From Bradyrhizobium cosmicum (GTDB lineage Bacteria; Pseudomonadota; Alphaproteobacteria; Rhizobiales; Xanthobacteraceae): 64,000 bases of DNA. The notes under the pieces are model-generated. The model was not told the origin of the DNA. It saw nothing but the letters and a program-made list of their open reading frames with translations, and ran no database searches. Below, piece after piece: positions 35,897-44,334 of this stretch (the first letter of the stretch is position 1; each line of letters begins with the position of its first letter). Location of the stretch: positions 6,076,001 through 6,140,000 of the forward strand of contig NZ_CP041656.2 of assembly GCF_007290395.2 (NCBI RefSeq), in the 5' to 3' direction. A program made the translations under genes and the position numbers.

Positions 35897-36526
35897 ATGG
35901 AAGGCGTCACGATCGTCGATCATCCGCTGGTGCAGCACAAGCTGACGCTGGTGCGGGACAAGTCCATCTCGACCAAATCATTCCGCGAGCTGATCAAGGA
36001 GATCGGCATGCTCTTGTGCTACGAGGTCACGCGCGACCTGCCGCTCGCCGACACCGTGATCGAGACGCCGCTGGCGACGATGCACTCGGCCAAGATCGCC
36101 GGCAAGAAGCTGGTGTTCGTGCCGATGCTGCGTGCCGGCACGACCTTCGTCGACGGCATGATGGATCTGGTGCCGACCGCGCGGGTCGCGCATATCGGGC
36201 TCTACCGCGAGCCGCACAGCTTTGCGGCGGTCGAGTATTTCTTCAAATCGCCATCCGATCTCAGCGAGCGCCTGGCGATCGTGGTGACGCCGGTGGTTGC
36301 CACCGCCAACACGGCCGTGGCCGCAATCGACCGGCTGAAGGAGCGCGGTGCGAAAGACATCCGCCTCGCCTGTTTGATCGCCGCGCCCGAAGGGCTCGAG
36401 CGGCTGCGCGGCTTGCATCCGGACGTACCGATCTGGACGGCGGCGGTTGACGAAGGCCTCGACGAGAACGGTTTTATTTTGCCGGGCCTCGGCGACGCCG
36501 GCGACCGCGCTTACGGGACGCGATAA
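35897..36526 (+). CDS. upp: Uracil phosphoribosyltransferase, URC-linked, with altered PRPP loop
   Basis: 209 residues, aligning with E. coli Upp over the full length. Conserved parts: [52 protein letters not shown] and [12 protein letters not shown] (uracil binding). The PRPP-binding loop departs from the canonical DPMLATGGS: here it reads TPVVATANT (residues 131-139), so the acidic residue and the glycine pair are replaced. In the URC pathway this enzyme supplies the uridine nucleotide. The substitution may alter affinity or indicate a related reaction. Confidence 0.9.
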   Translation: MEGVTIVDHPLVQHKLTLVRDKSISTKSFRELIKEIGMLLCYEVTRDLPLADTVIETPLATMHSAKIAGKKLVFVPMLRAGTTFVDGMMDLVPTARVAHIGLYREPHSFAAVEYFFKSPSDLSERLAIVVTPVVATANTAVAAIDRLKERGAKDIRLACLIAAPEGLERLRGLHPDVPIWTAAVDEGLDENGFILPGLGDAGDRAYGTR

Positions 36527-36529
36527 CTT

Positions 36530-37639
36530 TCAGATCTTCCCGCTGCCGCAAATTCCTTTCAGCGCCTGCCACTCCTTGTCCGTCAGCAGCGGCGGGCCGC
36601 TGGCGGGGCGGTCCTCTTTCGTCATGCGGGCGAGCCGGTCCTCGGTGAGCGGATGGCTCGCCAGGATCGACGTGAGGCCGCCGCCTTCCTTGCCGGTGAT
36701 GCGGTACATCAGCTCGGCCGCGGGCTTCGGCGAGCGGCCGAGCTTGTGCATGATCTCGATCGAGAACGTGTCGGCAGCGGTCTCGGCCTCGCGCGAATAG
36801 GAGGCCTCGACCACGCTGCGCGAGGCGAAGATCACGGCGGAGGAACCGGTGACGTCGCCGAACAGCAGGCCGATCAGGAACGAGGTGCCGCCGTTGTAGA
36901 TCAGCCCGCGCATGTTGTCGTAATGCTTGAGATGGCCGAGCTCATGGGCAAGGATGCCGGCGATCTCGTCCGGGTTCTCCGCCTTGTCGAGCAGGCCCTT
37001 CAGCACGTAGACCTTGCCGCCGGGCAGCGCGAACGCGTTTGGCACCGAAGTCGGCAGCACGCCCGCCGTCATGGCATCGTCGTCGAGACCGGCGGCATCA
37101 CGCAGGCGGTTGACAAGCTTCACGAAGGCGGCTTTCCCGGCCGGATCCTCGCATGCCTTGCCGCCGAAGACGGTCTTGACCTGGACCTCCGACGCATCGC
37201 CGATGCGCCGCTCGATCGGTTTCGGCACCAGCGGCGCGAGACGGTCCGCGGCGAGCGGCACGCCGAACAGCACGACACAGACGATGGAGACGGCGGCCGC
37301 CACCGACCAGCCGACGATTTTTGCGATGCCGCGACGCGAGGTCTGGTGCTCGTCGAGACGTAGGCAGCGGGCGGTGACGTCGGCGGCCAGCGCGGCGTCG
37401 CGGATTTCGAGCCGCGCCAGGGACGGCGCGGAGGTGCAGGCAAGACGCAACACTCCGGCCGGGCTGTCGGCGCGGCGGATGTCGGCATAGGCCCAGCGAA
37501 CGGGCGCGACGCCCTCCTCGGCAATCTCGAGCGCGTCGCCGAGCGCCAGCGTCACCTGCCGCCTGCGGCTCGACACGCCATCGAAGAAGATCGTCGGCCT
37601 GGCGGACTGCCTGGGGGACTCAGGTGACAACTCACTCAC
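36530..37639 (-). CDS. Membrane-anchored M48-family metalloprotease
   Basis: 369 residues. N-terminal cytoplasmic part (1-105), one transmembrane segment (about 107-130), and a C-terminal zinc peptidase domain with HELGH at 232-236 and the third ligand Glu in YSREAETAAD. The placement of the anchor resembles BepA/HtpX-like proteins with a single helix. Probably involved in quality control of envelope proteins. It overlaps the DUF898 gene region closely (3 bp gap), so they are likely one transcript. Confidence 0.88.
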   Translation of the reverse strand: MSELSPESPRQSARPTIFFDGVSSRRRQVTLALGDALEIAEEGVAPVRWAYADIRRADSPAGVLRLACTSAPSLARLEIRDAALAADVTARCLRLDEHQTSRRGIAKIVGWSVAAAVSIVCVVLFGVPLAADRLAPLVPKPIERRIGDASEVQVKTVFGGKACEDPAGKAAFVKLVNRLRDAAGLDDDAMTAGVLPTSVPNAFALPGGKVYVLKGLLDKAENPDEIAGILAHELGHLKHYDNMRGLIYNGGTSFLIGLLFGDVTGSSAVIFASRSVVEASYSREAETAADTFSIEIMHKLGRSPKPAAELMYRITGKEGGGLTSILASHPLTEDRLARMTKEDRPASGPPLLTDKEWQALKGICGSGKI

Positions 37640-37642
37640 AGA

Positions 37643-38845
37643 TCAAAATCCCGCGACATCGAGCCCGTCGGCAAAACCCTCGCCGAGCGCGCTGGCAAGC
37701 TCGCCGCTGCCACGCACGTCCGCCGCGGCTCCGATGTTGTGCACCTCGACGGTCTCCAGCACCTTGGCCCAGATATCACGCTGCAGATAGACCCGCATGA
37801 CGATGTTGATCGCGAGCGCGAGGGCAAAATAGCCGATGACCATCATCACGACCATCGGGATGCTCCTGGCAGTATTGCCGGCTTCGAACATTTGATCGGC
37901 CGGAACGCCGCTCAGCTGGACGACGAGCAACGCGGCGCCGCCCATATAGGCGGCGAACACGGTCGTGAGCAGCATCCACCAGCCGATCACTTTCCAGTAC
38001 AGGCCATAGAACGCGTCATGCGGCAATTGCGAGGACAGGCTGACCTCGCCGATGCGGATACCGTCGAGCCACCAGCGCCATTCGCGCGCCTTGAACTCGG
38101 CATAGACGAACGGCGCGAGCGGGAAGATGAGGAGCGCGATCGGGCTCAGCAGCCACAGCCACCACGCACGCTTGAAGAAGGTCCAGCCGTCGCCCTCGAA
38201 ATCGCCGGAGAGATCGCCGTAATGGGTGTGCCGCATCTTGTAGCGTTCGAGCGAGGCCTCGCGCCAGGGCAGCGCCAGGCCGAGGGTGAGGAACACCAGC
38301 AAGCCCCACGCCATGGCGCGGAACGAATAGGCCCAGCCCGAGCCGTCCATCCAGAACCGGACGCCGCGCCAGACCGTGCGCGTCAGCCGATAGCGCCGCG
38401 CGCGAAAGATCGCGAACTGGCCGAAGGCGTAGAAGCTGATGAACAGCGGCGTCGAGGCAAAGCCCTGCCAGCGCTCGAACTCGATACCGACCAGAAAATA
38501 AGCGAGGTAAATCGGCACCAGGATCGCGAGCGCGAACAGGAAGCCGATCAAAAGCTCCTTGGCCCGGCCGGTATATTCGGCGGCGTCACCGTCGATCGCG
38601 GTGTGCGACCACAGATGACGACGAATGTCGGTGACGAGCCAGAACCGGTAGAAGCCGAAGGTGACGAGCTCCAGCAAGGCACCCTTGGTGACCAATTTGC
38701 GGAATTCGGAGCGGTTGCCGGTGAAGTCGACCCGCGTGGGCGGCAGCGGCGGCGGGAGCGGTTCGGAGCCGATCGGGGCCCATTGCATGTCGTTCACGGC
38801 GGCAACCTCGGGATGCGGATCTGTTGCGTTCAAACTATAGATCAA
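37643..38845 (-). CDS. YjgN/DUF898 integral membrane protein
   Basis: 400 residues with about seven to eight hydrophobic helices (first at about residues 98-120, last near 335-360). DUF898 features: FTGNRSEFRKLVTKGALLELVTFGFYRFWLVTDIRRHLWSHTAIDGD at the start, RFWMDGSGWAYSFRAMAW and ALPWREASLERYKMRHTHYGD in the middle. An ATG at 38788 (MQWAPIGSEP) is a likely alternative start, since nothing before it resembles the family. Function unknown; it pairs with the protease downstream. Confidence 0.82.
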   Translation of the reverse strand: MIYSLNATDPHPEVAAVNDMQWAPIGSEPLPPPLPPTRVDFTGNRSEFRKLVTKGALLELVTFGFYRFWLVTDIRRHLWSHTAIDGDAAEYTGRAKELLIGFLFALAILVPIYLAYFLVGIEFERWQGFASTPLFISFYAFGQFAIFRARRYRLTRTVWRGVRFWMDGSGWAYSFRAMAWGLLVFLTLGLALPWREASLERYKMRHTHYGDLSGDFEGDGWTFFKRAWWLWLLSPIALLIFPLAPFVYAEFKAREWRWWLDGIRIGEVSLSSQLPHDAFYGLYWKVIGWWMLLTTVFAAYMGGAALLVVQLSGVPADQMFEAGNTARSIPMVVMMVIGYFALALAINIVMRVYLQRDIWAKVLETVEVHNIGAAADVRGSGELASALGEGFADGLDVAGF

Positions 38846-39101
38846 AGATTAGTCGAGCCCCAAGACGGGCGGGTTCGATTTGGCTCGATTTCCGTCCGCT
38901 TCTTGCATGATTCCACGGGCAACGGCGTGCGGGAGATCACGTTGACAGACCGACGTGACGGCCATCCAACCCTCTCGCAAAGGTTGGATGTGGCGAAACT
39001 CACCCTTGCTCCGGCGCCGACAACGGGCTGTAATTGCAAATCAAATACCGCAGCGCAGAATTCATAAAAAGGCGCGCGGGGAAATGTCAGGGAGAACGGT
39101 C

Positions 39102-40367
39102 ATGCATGGGACCATCGAGAGCGCGGCCAAGCTCGACGCATTGCGCGAGCGTGCGTCATCACTGCCGCTGGAGCAGTTCGATCCGGGCGATCCCGAATTG
39201 TTCAGGACCGATACGTTCTGGCCCTATTTCGACCGCCTGCGCCGGGAAGATCCCGTGCACTATTGCAAGGACTCGATGTTCGGGCCGTACTGGTCGGTGA
39301 CGCGCTACAACGACATCATGGAGATCGAGACCAACCATTCCGTGTTCTCCTCGGCCTCTTCGCTTGGCGGCATCACCATCCGCGACATCGACCCGGATTT
39401 GCGCCGCGAGAGTTTTATCTCGATGGACCCGCCGCGCCATGCCGCCCAGCGCAAGACCGTGGCGCCGATGTTCACGCCGACGCATCTGGACAATCTCGCC
39501 CTCAACATCCGCAAGCGCTCGGCGGAGTGCCTCGACAATCTGCCGCGCGGTGAAGTGTTCGACTGGGTCGATCGCGTCTCGATCGAGCTCACCACTCAGA
39601 TGCTCGCGGTGCTGTTCGACTTTCCCTGGGAGGACCGCCGCAAGCTGACGCGCTGGTCCGATATCGCCACCACCATTCCCGGGCCCGACGGCCTCGTCGC
39701 CACCGAAGACGAGCGGCAGGCCGAGCTTGCGGAATGCGCCGGCTATTTCGCCCGGCTGTGGAAGGAGCGCATCGCGCAGCCGCCGAAAAGCGACCTGCTC
39801 TCGATGATGGCGCATGGCGCCGCGACGCGCGACATGGATGCCAAGAACTTCCTCGGCAATCTCATTCTTTTGATCGTCGGCGGCAATGACACCACCCGCA
39901 ATACCATGTCAGGCTCGCTCCACGCACTGAGCCGGCATCCGGAGCAGTATCGCAAGCTGCGCGACAATCCGGCGCTGCTCGACAGTTTCGTGCCGGAGGT
40001 GATCCGCTGGCAGACGCCGCTGGCGCATATGCGCCGCACCGCGCTCGCCGATTTCGAGTTCCGCGGCAAGCAGATCAGGAAAGGTGACAAGGTCGTGATG
40101 TGGTACGTCTCGGGCAACCGCGACGAGGAGGCGATCGAGAAGCCCTACGACTTCATCATCGATCGCGCCCGCCCGCGCACGCATCTGTCCTTCGGCTTCG
40201 GCATCCACCGCTGCGTCGGCTTGCGGCTTGCCGAACTCCAGCTCAAGATTATCTGGGAAGAGATCCTGAAGCGTTTCGACCATATCGACGTGGTCGGTGA
40301 ACCCAAGCGGGTCTATTCGAGTTTCGTAAAGGGTTTTGAAGCTCTGCCGGTGAAGATTGCGGCGTGA
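39102..40367 (+). CDS. CYP153-like cytochrome P450, first copy
   Basis: 421 residues, start ATG 39102 with GGGAGAA 8 bp upstream; an ATG 18 bp earlier is possible. P450 motifs: I-helix GGNDTTRN (oxygen-activation threonine), ExxR in EVIRWQ, and the heme loop FGFGIHRCVG with C371. The sequence FDWVDRVSIELTTQMLAVLFDFPWEDRRKLTRWSD and MWYVSGNRDEE is characteristic of the CYP153 group, soluble bacterial alkane or fatty-acid terminal hydroxylases. No ferredoxin or reductase gene is adjacent, so electron donors must come from elsewhere. Confidence 0.9.
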   Translation: MHGTIESAAKLDALRERASSLPLEQFDPGDPELFRTDTFWPYFDRLRREDPVHYCKDSMFGPYWSVTRYNDIMEIETNHSVFSSASSLGGITIRDIDPDLRRESFISMDPPRHAAQRKTVAPMFTPTHLDNLALNIRKRSAECLDNLPRGEVFDWVDRVSIELTTQMLAVLFDFPWEDRRKLTRWSDIATTIPGPDGLVATEDERQAELAECAGYFARLWKERIAQPPKSDLLSMMAHGAATRDMDAKNFLGNLILLIVGGNDTTRNTMSGSLHALSRHPEQYRKLRDNPALLDSFVPEVIRWQTPLAHMRRTALADFEFRGKQIRKGDKVVMWYVSGNRDEEAIEKPYDFIIDRARPRTHLSFGFGIHRCVGLRLAELQLKIIWEEILKRFDHIDVVGEPKRVYSSFVKGFEALPVKIAA

Positions 40368-40406
40368 GGAACGATGAGCCCGAATGAAATCCACGGGGAA
40401 GCTGCG

Positions 40407-40579
40407 CCCCCTCCCCCGCTTGCGGGGGAGGGTTGGGGAGAGGGTGTCTCCTCAATCGAGAGCCCCCAAGAGGAGAAAACCCTCACCCGGCGCTGCGCCA
40501 TAGCCGAGGCTTTGCCTCGGCGTTTCTTAAGAGGTCGGCCGCCGGTGGCGGCCGCTGCCTCTCCCGCAAGCGGGAGAGG
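40407..40579. repeat. Palindromic repeat between the two P450 genes
   Basis: The first hairpin (40407-40431) has CCCTCCCCCGC and its complement; the second (40558-40579) pairs CCTCTCCCGC with GCGGGAGAGG. Smaller internal palindromes (GCCGAGGC/GCCTCGGC; GGCCGCC/GGCGGCC) lie between. Related sequence is seen at 27667 and 57530. Confidence 0.75.
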
Positions 40580-40607
40580 TTAGAAACCAACACTGGAGCT
40601 ACCACCA

Positions 40608-41882
40608 ATGAACATCCAGACTCCGGTCAAGACCGACAAGGCCGAACGCATGCGCAGGGCCCGCGAGGAGGCCTATGCGACGCCGCTGGCGCAGTTTCAC
40701 CCCGGCGCGCCCAGGCTGTTCCAGGACGACACGCTGTGGCCGTGGTTCGAACGGCTGCGCGAGGAAGAGCCGGTGCATCACTGCACCAACGCGCCGATCG
40801 AACCGTACTGGTCGGTGGTGAAGTACGACGACATCATGCATGTCGACACCAATCACGGCATCTTCTCATCCGACTCGACGCTCGGCGGCATCGGGATCCG
40901 CGACGTGCCGCAGGGCTATGACTGGCCGAGCTTCATCGCGATGGACCAGCCGCGTCATTCGTCGCAGCGCAAGACGGTGTCGCCGATGTTCACGCCGGCG
41001 CATCTGGACGAGCTGGCAAAACTGATCCGCCAGCGCTCGCAGACCGTGCTCGACAATTTGCCGCGCAACGAGACCTTCAACTTCGTCGAGCGGGTCTCGA
41101 TCGAGCTGACGACGCAGATGTTGGCGACCCTGTTCGACTTCCCCTGGGACGAGCGGCGCAAGCTGACGCGCTGGTCTGATGTCGCGACCGCGCTGCCCAA
41201 GAGCGGCATCGTCGCCTCCGCCGAAGAGCGCCGCCGCGAGATGGACGAGTGCTACGCCTACATGTCGAAGCTCTGGAACGAGCGCGTCAACTCCGCGCCG
41301 CGCAACGACCTGTTGTCGCTGATGGCGCACAACGACGCCACGCGTTTCATGGACCCCGACAACCTCATGGGCAACATCATCCTGCTCATCGTCGGCGGCA
41401 ACGACACCACGCGCAACACCATGACGGGCTCGGTGCTGGCGCTGAACGAGAATCCCGAGCAGTACGACAAGCTCCGCGCCAATCCGGAGCTGATCGATTC
41501 CATGGTGCCGGAGGTGATCCGCTGGCAGACGCCGCTGGCGCATATGCGCCGCACCGCATTGCAGGACACTGAAATCGGCGGCAAGCACATCAAGAAGGGC
41601 GACCGCGTCGTGATGTGGTACGTCTCCGGCAACCGCGACGAGGAGATGTTCGACAAGCCGAACGAGTTCATCATCGACCGCCCGCGGCCGCGCACCCATC
41701 TCTCCTTCGGCTTCGGCATCCACCGCTGCGTCGGCATGCGCCTTGCCGAGCTGCAGCTCAGAATCGTCTGGGAGGAGATGCTGAAGCGGTTCGACCGCAT
41801 CGAGGTGGTCGGCGAGCCGAAGCGGATCTATTCCAGCTTCATCAAGGGATATGAGTCGCTGCCGGTGCGGATACCGGGATAG
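40608..41882 (+). CDS. CYP153-like cytochrome P450, second copy
   Basis: 424 residues, closely similar along its whole length to the P450 240 bp upstream. It carries GGNDTTRN, EVIRWQ and FGFGIHRCVG with C374. The active-site lid region differs (TLGGIGIRDVPQGYDWPSFIAMDQPRHSSQ against SLGGITIRDIDPDLRRESFISMDPPRHAAQ in copy 1), so substrate range may have diverged after duplication. Start ATG 40608 follows a GGAG-type site. Confidence 0.9.
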   Translation: MNIQTPVKTDKAERMRRAREEAYATPLAQFHPGAPRLFQDDTLWPWFERLREEEPVHHCTNAPIEPYWSVVKYDDIMHVDTNHGIFSSDSTLGGIGIRDVPQGYDWPSFIAMDQPRHSSQRKTVSPMFTPAHLDELAKLIRQRSQTVLDNLPRNETFNFVERVSIELTTQMLATLFDFPWDERRKLTRWSDVATALPKSGIVASAEERRREMDECYAYMSKLWNERVNSAPRNDLLSLMAHNDATRFMDPDNLMGNIILLIVGGNDTTRNTMTGSVLALNENPEQYDKLRANPELIDSMVPEVIRWQTPLAHMRRTALQDTEIGGKHIKKGDRVVMWYVSGNRDEEMFDKPNEFIIDRPRPRTHLSFGFGIHRCVGMRLAELQLRIVWEEMLKRFDRIEVVGEPKRIYSSFIKGYESLPVRIPG

Positions 41883-41893
41883 GCTCTATCCAC

Positions 41894-41973
41894 CGTCATT
41901 GCCAGCGCAGCGAAGCAATCCAGAATCCCACCGCGGAGACAGTCTGGATTGCTTCGCTGCGCTCGCAATGACG
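41894..41973. repeat. RPE-type palindromic element, copy 3
   Basis: 31 bp arms, 41894-41924 and 41943-41973, with one mismatch (GCCAGC against GCGAGC), spaced by 18 bp, placed just after the second P450. The remaining sequence to 42109 holds no gene I can support. Confidence 0.88.
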
Positions 41974-42109
41974 AGGTTTTGGCCGCACATGCGCGTCACG
42001 GCCGCAGCGGTGAACGCGGTGCCGGCCCAGCTATAAAATTCCGGCATGACAGGTCGCGCCAGATGCGAAGGCACGATGGCGCGCGGCTGTTCTACGACAC
42101 TGCAAGCAT

Positions 42110-43030
42110 CTAGCTCAGCTTGATGTCCCACAGGCCTTCCTTGCGGCAGGCGGCGACCTCGTCGCGCAGGAGGGCAGTGATGGCGAGCGACGCCGTCGAG
42201 GCCGGGCGGTCGATCGGAGAGGCGAAAATGAGCTCGCGCGTCATCGGCCTGGAGACGACAGCGGTTTCCAGCCGCCCGTCGGCGACCTCGCCGTGCACCG
42301 ACGACGGCGGCAGCAGCGCAAAGCCAAGGCCCTCCTCGACCAGGCTGGTCAGCACGCGAAAAGAATCCGCTTCCAGCTGGACGTTGAGCTTGATCTTGCG
42401 CTGGGCGGCTGCGTGCTCGATCAGCGCGCGGAGGCCATGGGAATGACTGGGCAGCACCAGCCGCTGCCGCAGCAGCCAGCCGATCTCGACGCTCTTCTTG
42501 CGCGCGAGGCCGCAGCCACGCGGGCCGACCGCGACGATGTTGTCGCGGCCAAGGCTCTCGACGTTGAGATGCAGATCGGCGGAGCGGCCGTAGAGGATGG
42601 CGAGGTCCATCTCGCCGCGATGCAGCCATTCGACCAGATGGCCGCTGTAGCTCTCGACGATGCGCAGCGAAATGCCGGGAAATTTTTCGACGCAGCGCCG
42701 CGCAAAGCGCGCCGACAGCACACAGCTCACGGTCGGGACGAGGCCCAGCACGACCTGGCCGGACGGCGGCCCCTTGGCCGACTGGATGTCGTCGCGGATC
42801 TGGTCGATCTGGCGCACGATGCCGGAGGTGCGCGCCAGCAGCAGGCGGCCGGCCTCGGTCAGCACCATGCCGCGGCCGTTGCGCGTGAACAGCTCGACAC
42901 GCAGCTCATGCTCCAGCAGCTTGATCTGCCGGCTCAGCGCGGGCTGCGCCACGCGCAGCGTGTCGGAGGCCTTGGAGAGGCTGCCGAGCTCCGCTACGCA
43001 ACTGAAGGTCCTGAGCTGACGGAAATCCAT
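42110..43030 (-). CDS. LysR-family transcriptional regulator
   Basis: 306 residues; start MDFRQLRTFSCVAELGSLSKASDTLRVAQPALSRQIKLLE at 43030, the standard LysR N-terminus with its winged helix-turn-helix. The rest is the two-lobed effector-binding domain (GQVVLGLVPTVSCVL...). An ATG 16 codons earlier gives a non-family extension and is rejected. It is divergent from the acyl-CoA dehydrogenase gene and very probably controls that cluster. Confidence 0.92.
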   Translation of the reverse strand: MDFRQLRTFSCVAELGSLSKASDTLRVAQPALSRQIKLLEHELRVELFTRNGRGMVLTEAGRLLLARTSGIVRQIDQIRDDIQSAKGPPSGQVVLGLVPTVSCVLSARFARRCVEKFPGISLRIVESYSGHLVEWLHRGEMDLAILYGRSADLHLNVESLGRDNIVAVGPRGCGLARKKSVEIGWLLRQRLVLPSHSHGLRALIEHAAAQRKIKLNVQLEADSFRVLTSLVEEGLGFALLPPSSVHGEVADGRLETAVVSRPMTRELIFASPIDRPASTASLAITALLRDEVAACRKEGLWDIKLS

Positions 43031-43061
43031 GCTTGCCAATCCTGGAAGGCTACTCCATACG

Positions 43062-43080
43062 CTATAGCAAATGAGCATAG
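43062..43080. promoter_or_regulatory. LysR-type T-N11-A binding box
   Basis: CTAT (43062-43065), 11 bases, ATAG (43077-43080): the exact T-N11-A arrangement with dyad symmetry that LysR proteins bind. It lies 32 bp upstream of the LysR start and about 76 bp upstream of the acyl-CoA dehydrogenase start, between the divergent genes. Confidence 0.62.
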
Positions 43081-43155
43081 GGGGCTGGCATTGTTTTCAC
43101 AACGCCAGGGGATCGGCCGGCGTTATCTTGACTGCCGCACCCATTAGGAAACGCC

Positions 43156-44325
43156 ATGAGTGAAGACCACCACACTGAAGATCACGCCGACATCCGCGAG
43201 GCCGTCGCAAAGCTGTGCGCGCAGTTTCCCGGCGAATACTGGCGCAAGCTCGATCGCGAGATGGCCTATCCGAAGGCCTTCGTCGACGCGCTGACGGAGG
43301 CCGGCTATCTCTCGGTGCTGATCCCCGAGGAATATGGCGGCGCGGGGCTGAAACTTTCGGCAGCCGCGGCAATCCTCGAGGAGATCCAGCGCGCCGGCTG
43401 CAACGGCGGCGGCTGCCATGCCCAGATGTACACGATGGGCACGGTGCTGCGGCACGGCAGCGACGAGCAGAAGGCGAAATATCTGCCGAAGGTCGCGAGC
43501 GGCGAATTGCGGCTGCAGGCGTTCGGCGTCACCGAGCCGACCAGCGGCACCGACACGACCTCGCTGAAGACCTTCGCGCGCAAGGACGGCAATGCCGGCT
43601 ACATTGTCAACGGCCAGAAGATCTGGACCAGCCGCGCCGAGCATTCCGACCTGATGCTGCTGCTGGCGCGGACCACGCCGAAGGACGAGGTCAAGAAGCG
43701 CACCGACGGTCTCTCCGTGTTCATCGTCGACATGCGCGAGGCCAAGAACAAGGGCCTGGAGATCCGCCCGATCCGCACCATGATGAACCACGCCACCACC
43801 GAAGTGTTCTTCACCGACATGAAGGTGCCGGCGGAGAATCTGATCGGCGAGGAAGGCAAGGGCTTTCGCTACATCCTCTCCGGCATGAATGCCGAGCGCA
43901 TCCTGATCGCGGCTGAATGCGTCGGCGACGCAAAGTGGTTCATCGCCAAGGCGACGAACTACGCCAAGGAGCGCGCCGTGTTCGGCCGGCCGATCGGCCA
44001 GAATCAGGGCATCCAGTTCCCGATCGCCAAGGCCTACGCCGCGATGCGCGCGGCCGAGCTGATGGTGAAGGAGGCCACGCGCAAATACGAGGCCGGACTC
44101 GATTGCGGCGCGGAAGCCAACATGGCCAAGATGCTGGCGGCCGATGCATCGTGGGAAGCGGCGAACGCCTGCGTCCAGACCCATGGCGGCTTCGGCTTCG
44201 CCGAGGAATACGACGTCGAGCGCAAATTCCGCGAGACGCGGCTCTATCAGGTCGCGCCGATCTCGACCAACCTCGTGCTGTCCTTCATCGCCGAGCACGT
44301 GCTCGGCATGCCCCGCTCGTACTGA
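43156..44325 (+). CDS. Acyl-CoA dehydrogenase
   Basis: 389 residues. FAD-binding beta domain visible as LQAFGVTEPTSGTDTTSLKTFARK (FAD and substrate segment) and IWTSRAEHSD; C-terminal helices with GKGFRYILSGMNAERILIAAECVG, RAVFGRPIGQNQGIQFPIAKAYA, and VQTHGGFGFAEEYDVERKFRETRLYQVAPISTN. Oxidises an acyl-CoA to an enoyl-CoA; chain length or branch is not readable. First gene of a LysR-linked cluster, 9 bp before the CoA-transferase. Confidence 0.92.
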   Translation: MSEDHHTEDHADIREAVAKLCAQFPGEYWRKLDREMAYPKAFVDALTEAGYLSVLIPEEYGGAGLKLSAAAAILEEIQRAGCNGGGCHAQMYTMGTVLRHGSDEQKAKYLPKVASGELRLQAFGVTEPTSGTDTTSLKTFARKDGNAGYIVNGQKIWTSRAEHSDLMLLLARTTPKDEVKKRTDGLSVFIVDMREAKNKGLEIRPIRTMMNHATTEVFFTDMKVPAENLIGEEGKGFRYILSGMNAERILIAAECVGDAKWFIAKATNYAKERAVFGRPIGQNQGIQFPIAKAYAAMRAAELMVKEATRKYEAGLDCGAEANMAKMLAADASWEAANACVQTHGGFGFAEEYDVERKFRETRLYQVAPISTNLVLSFIAEHVLGMPRSY

Positions 44326-44334
44326 GGTCTCGCC

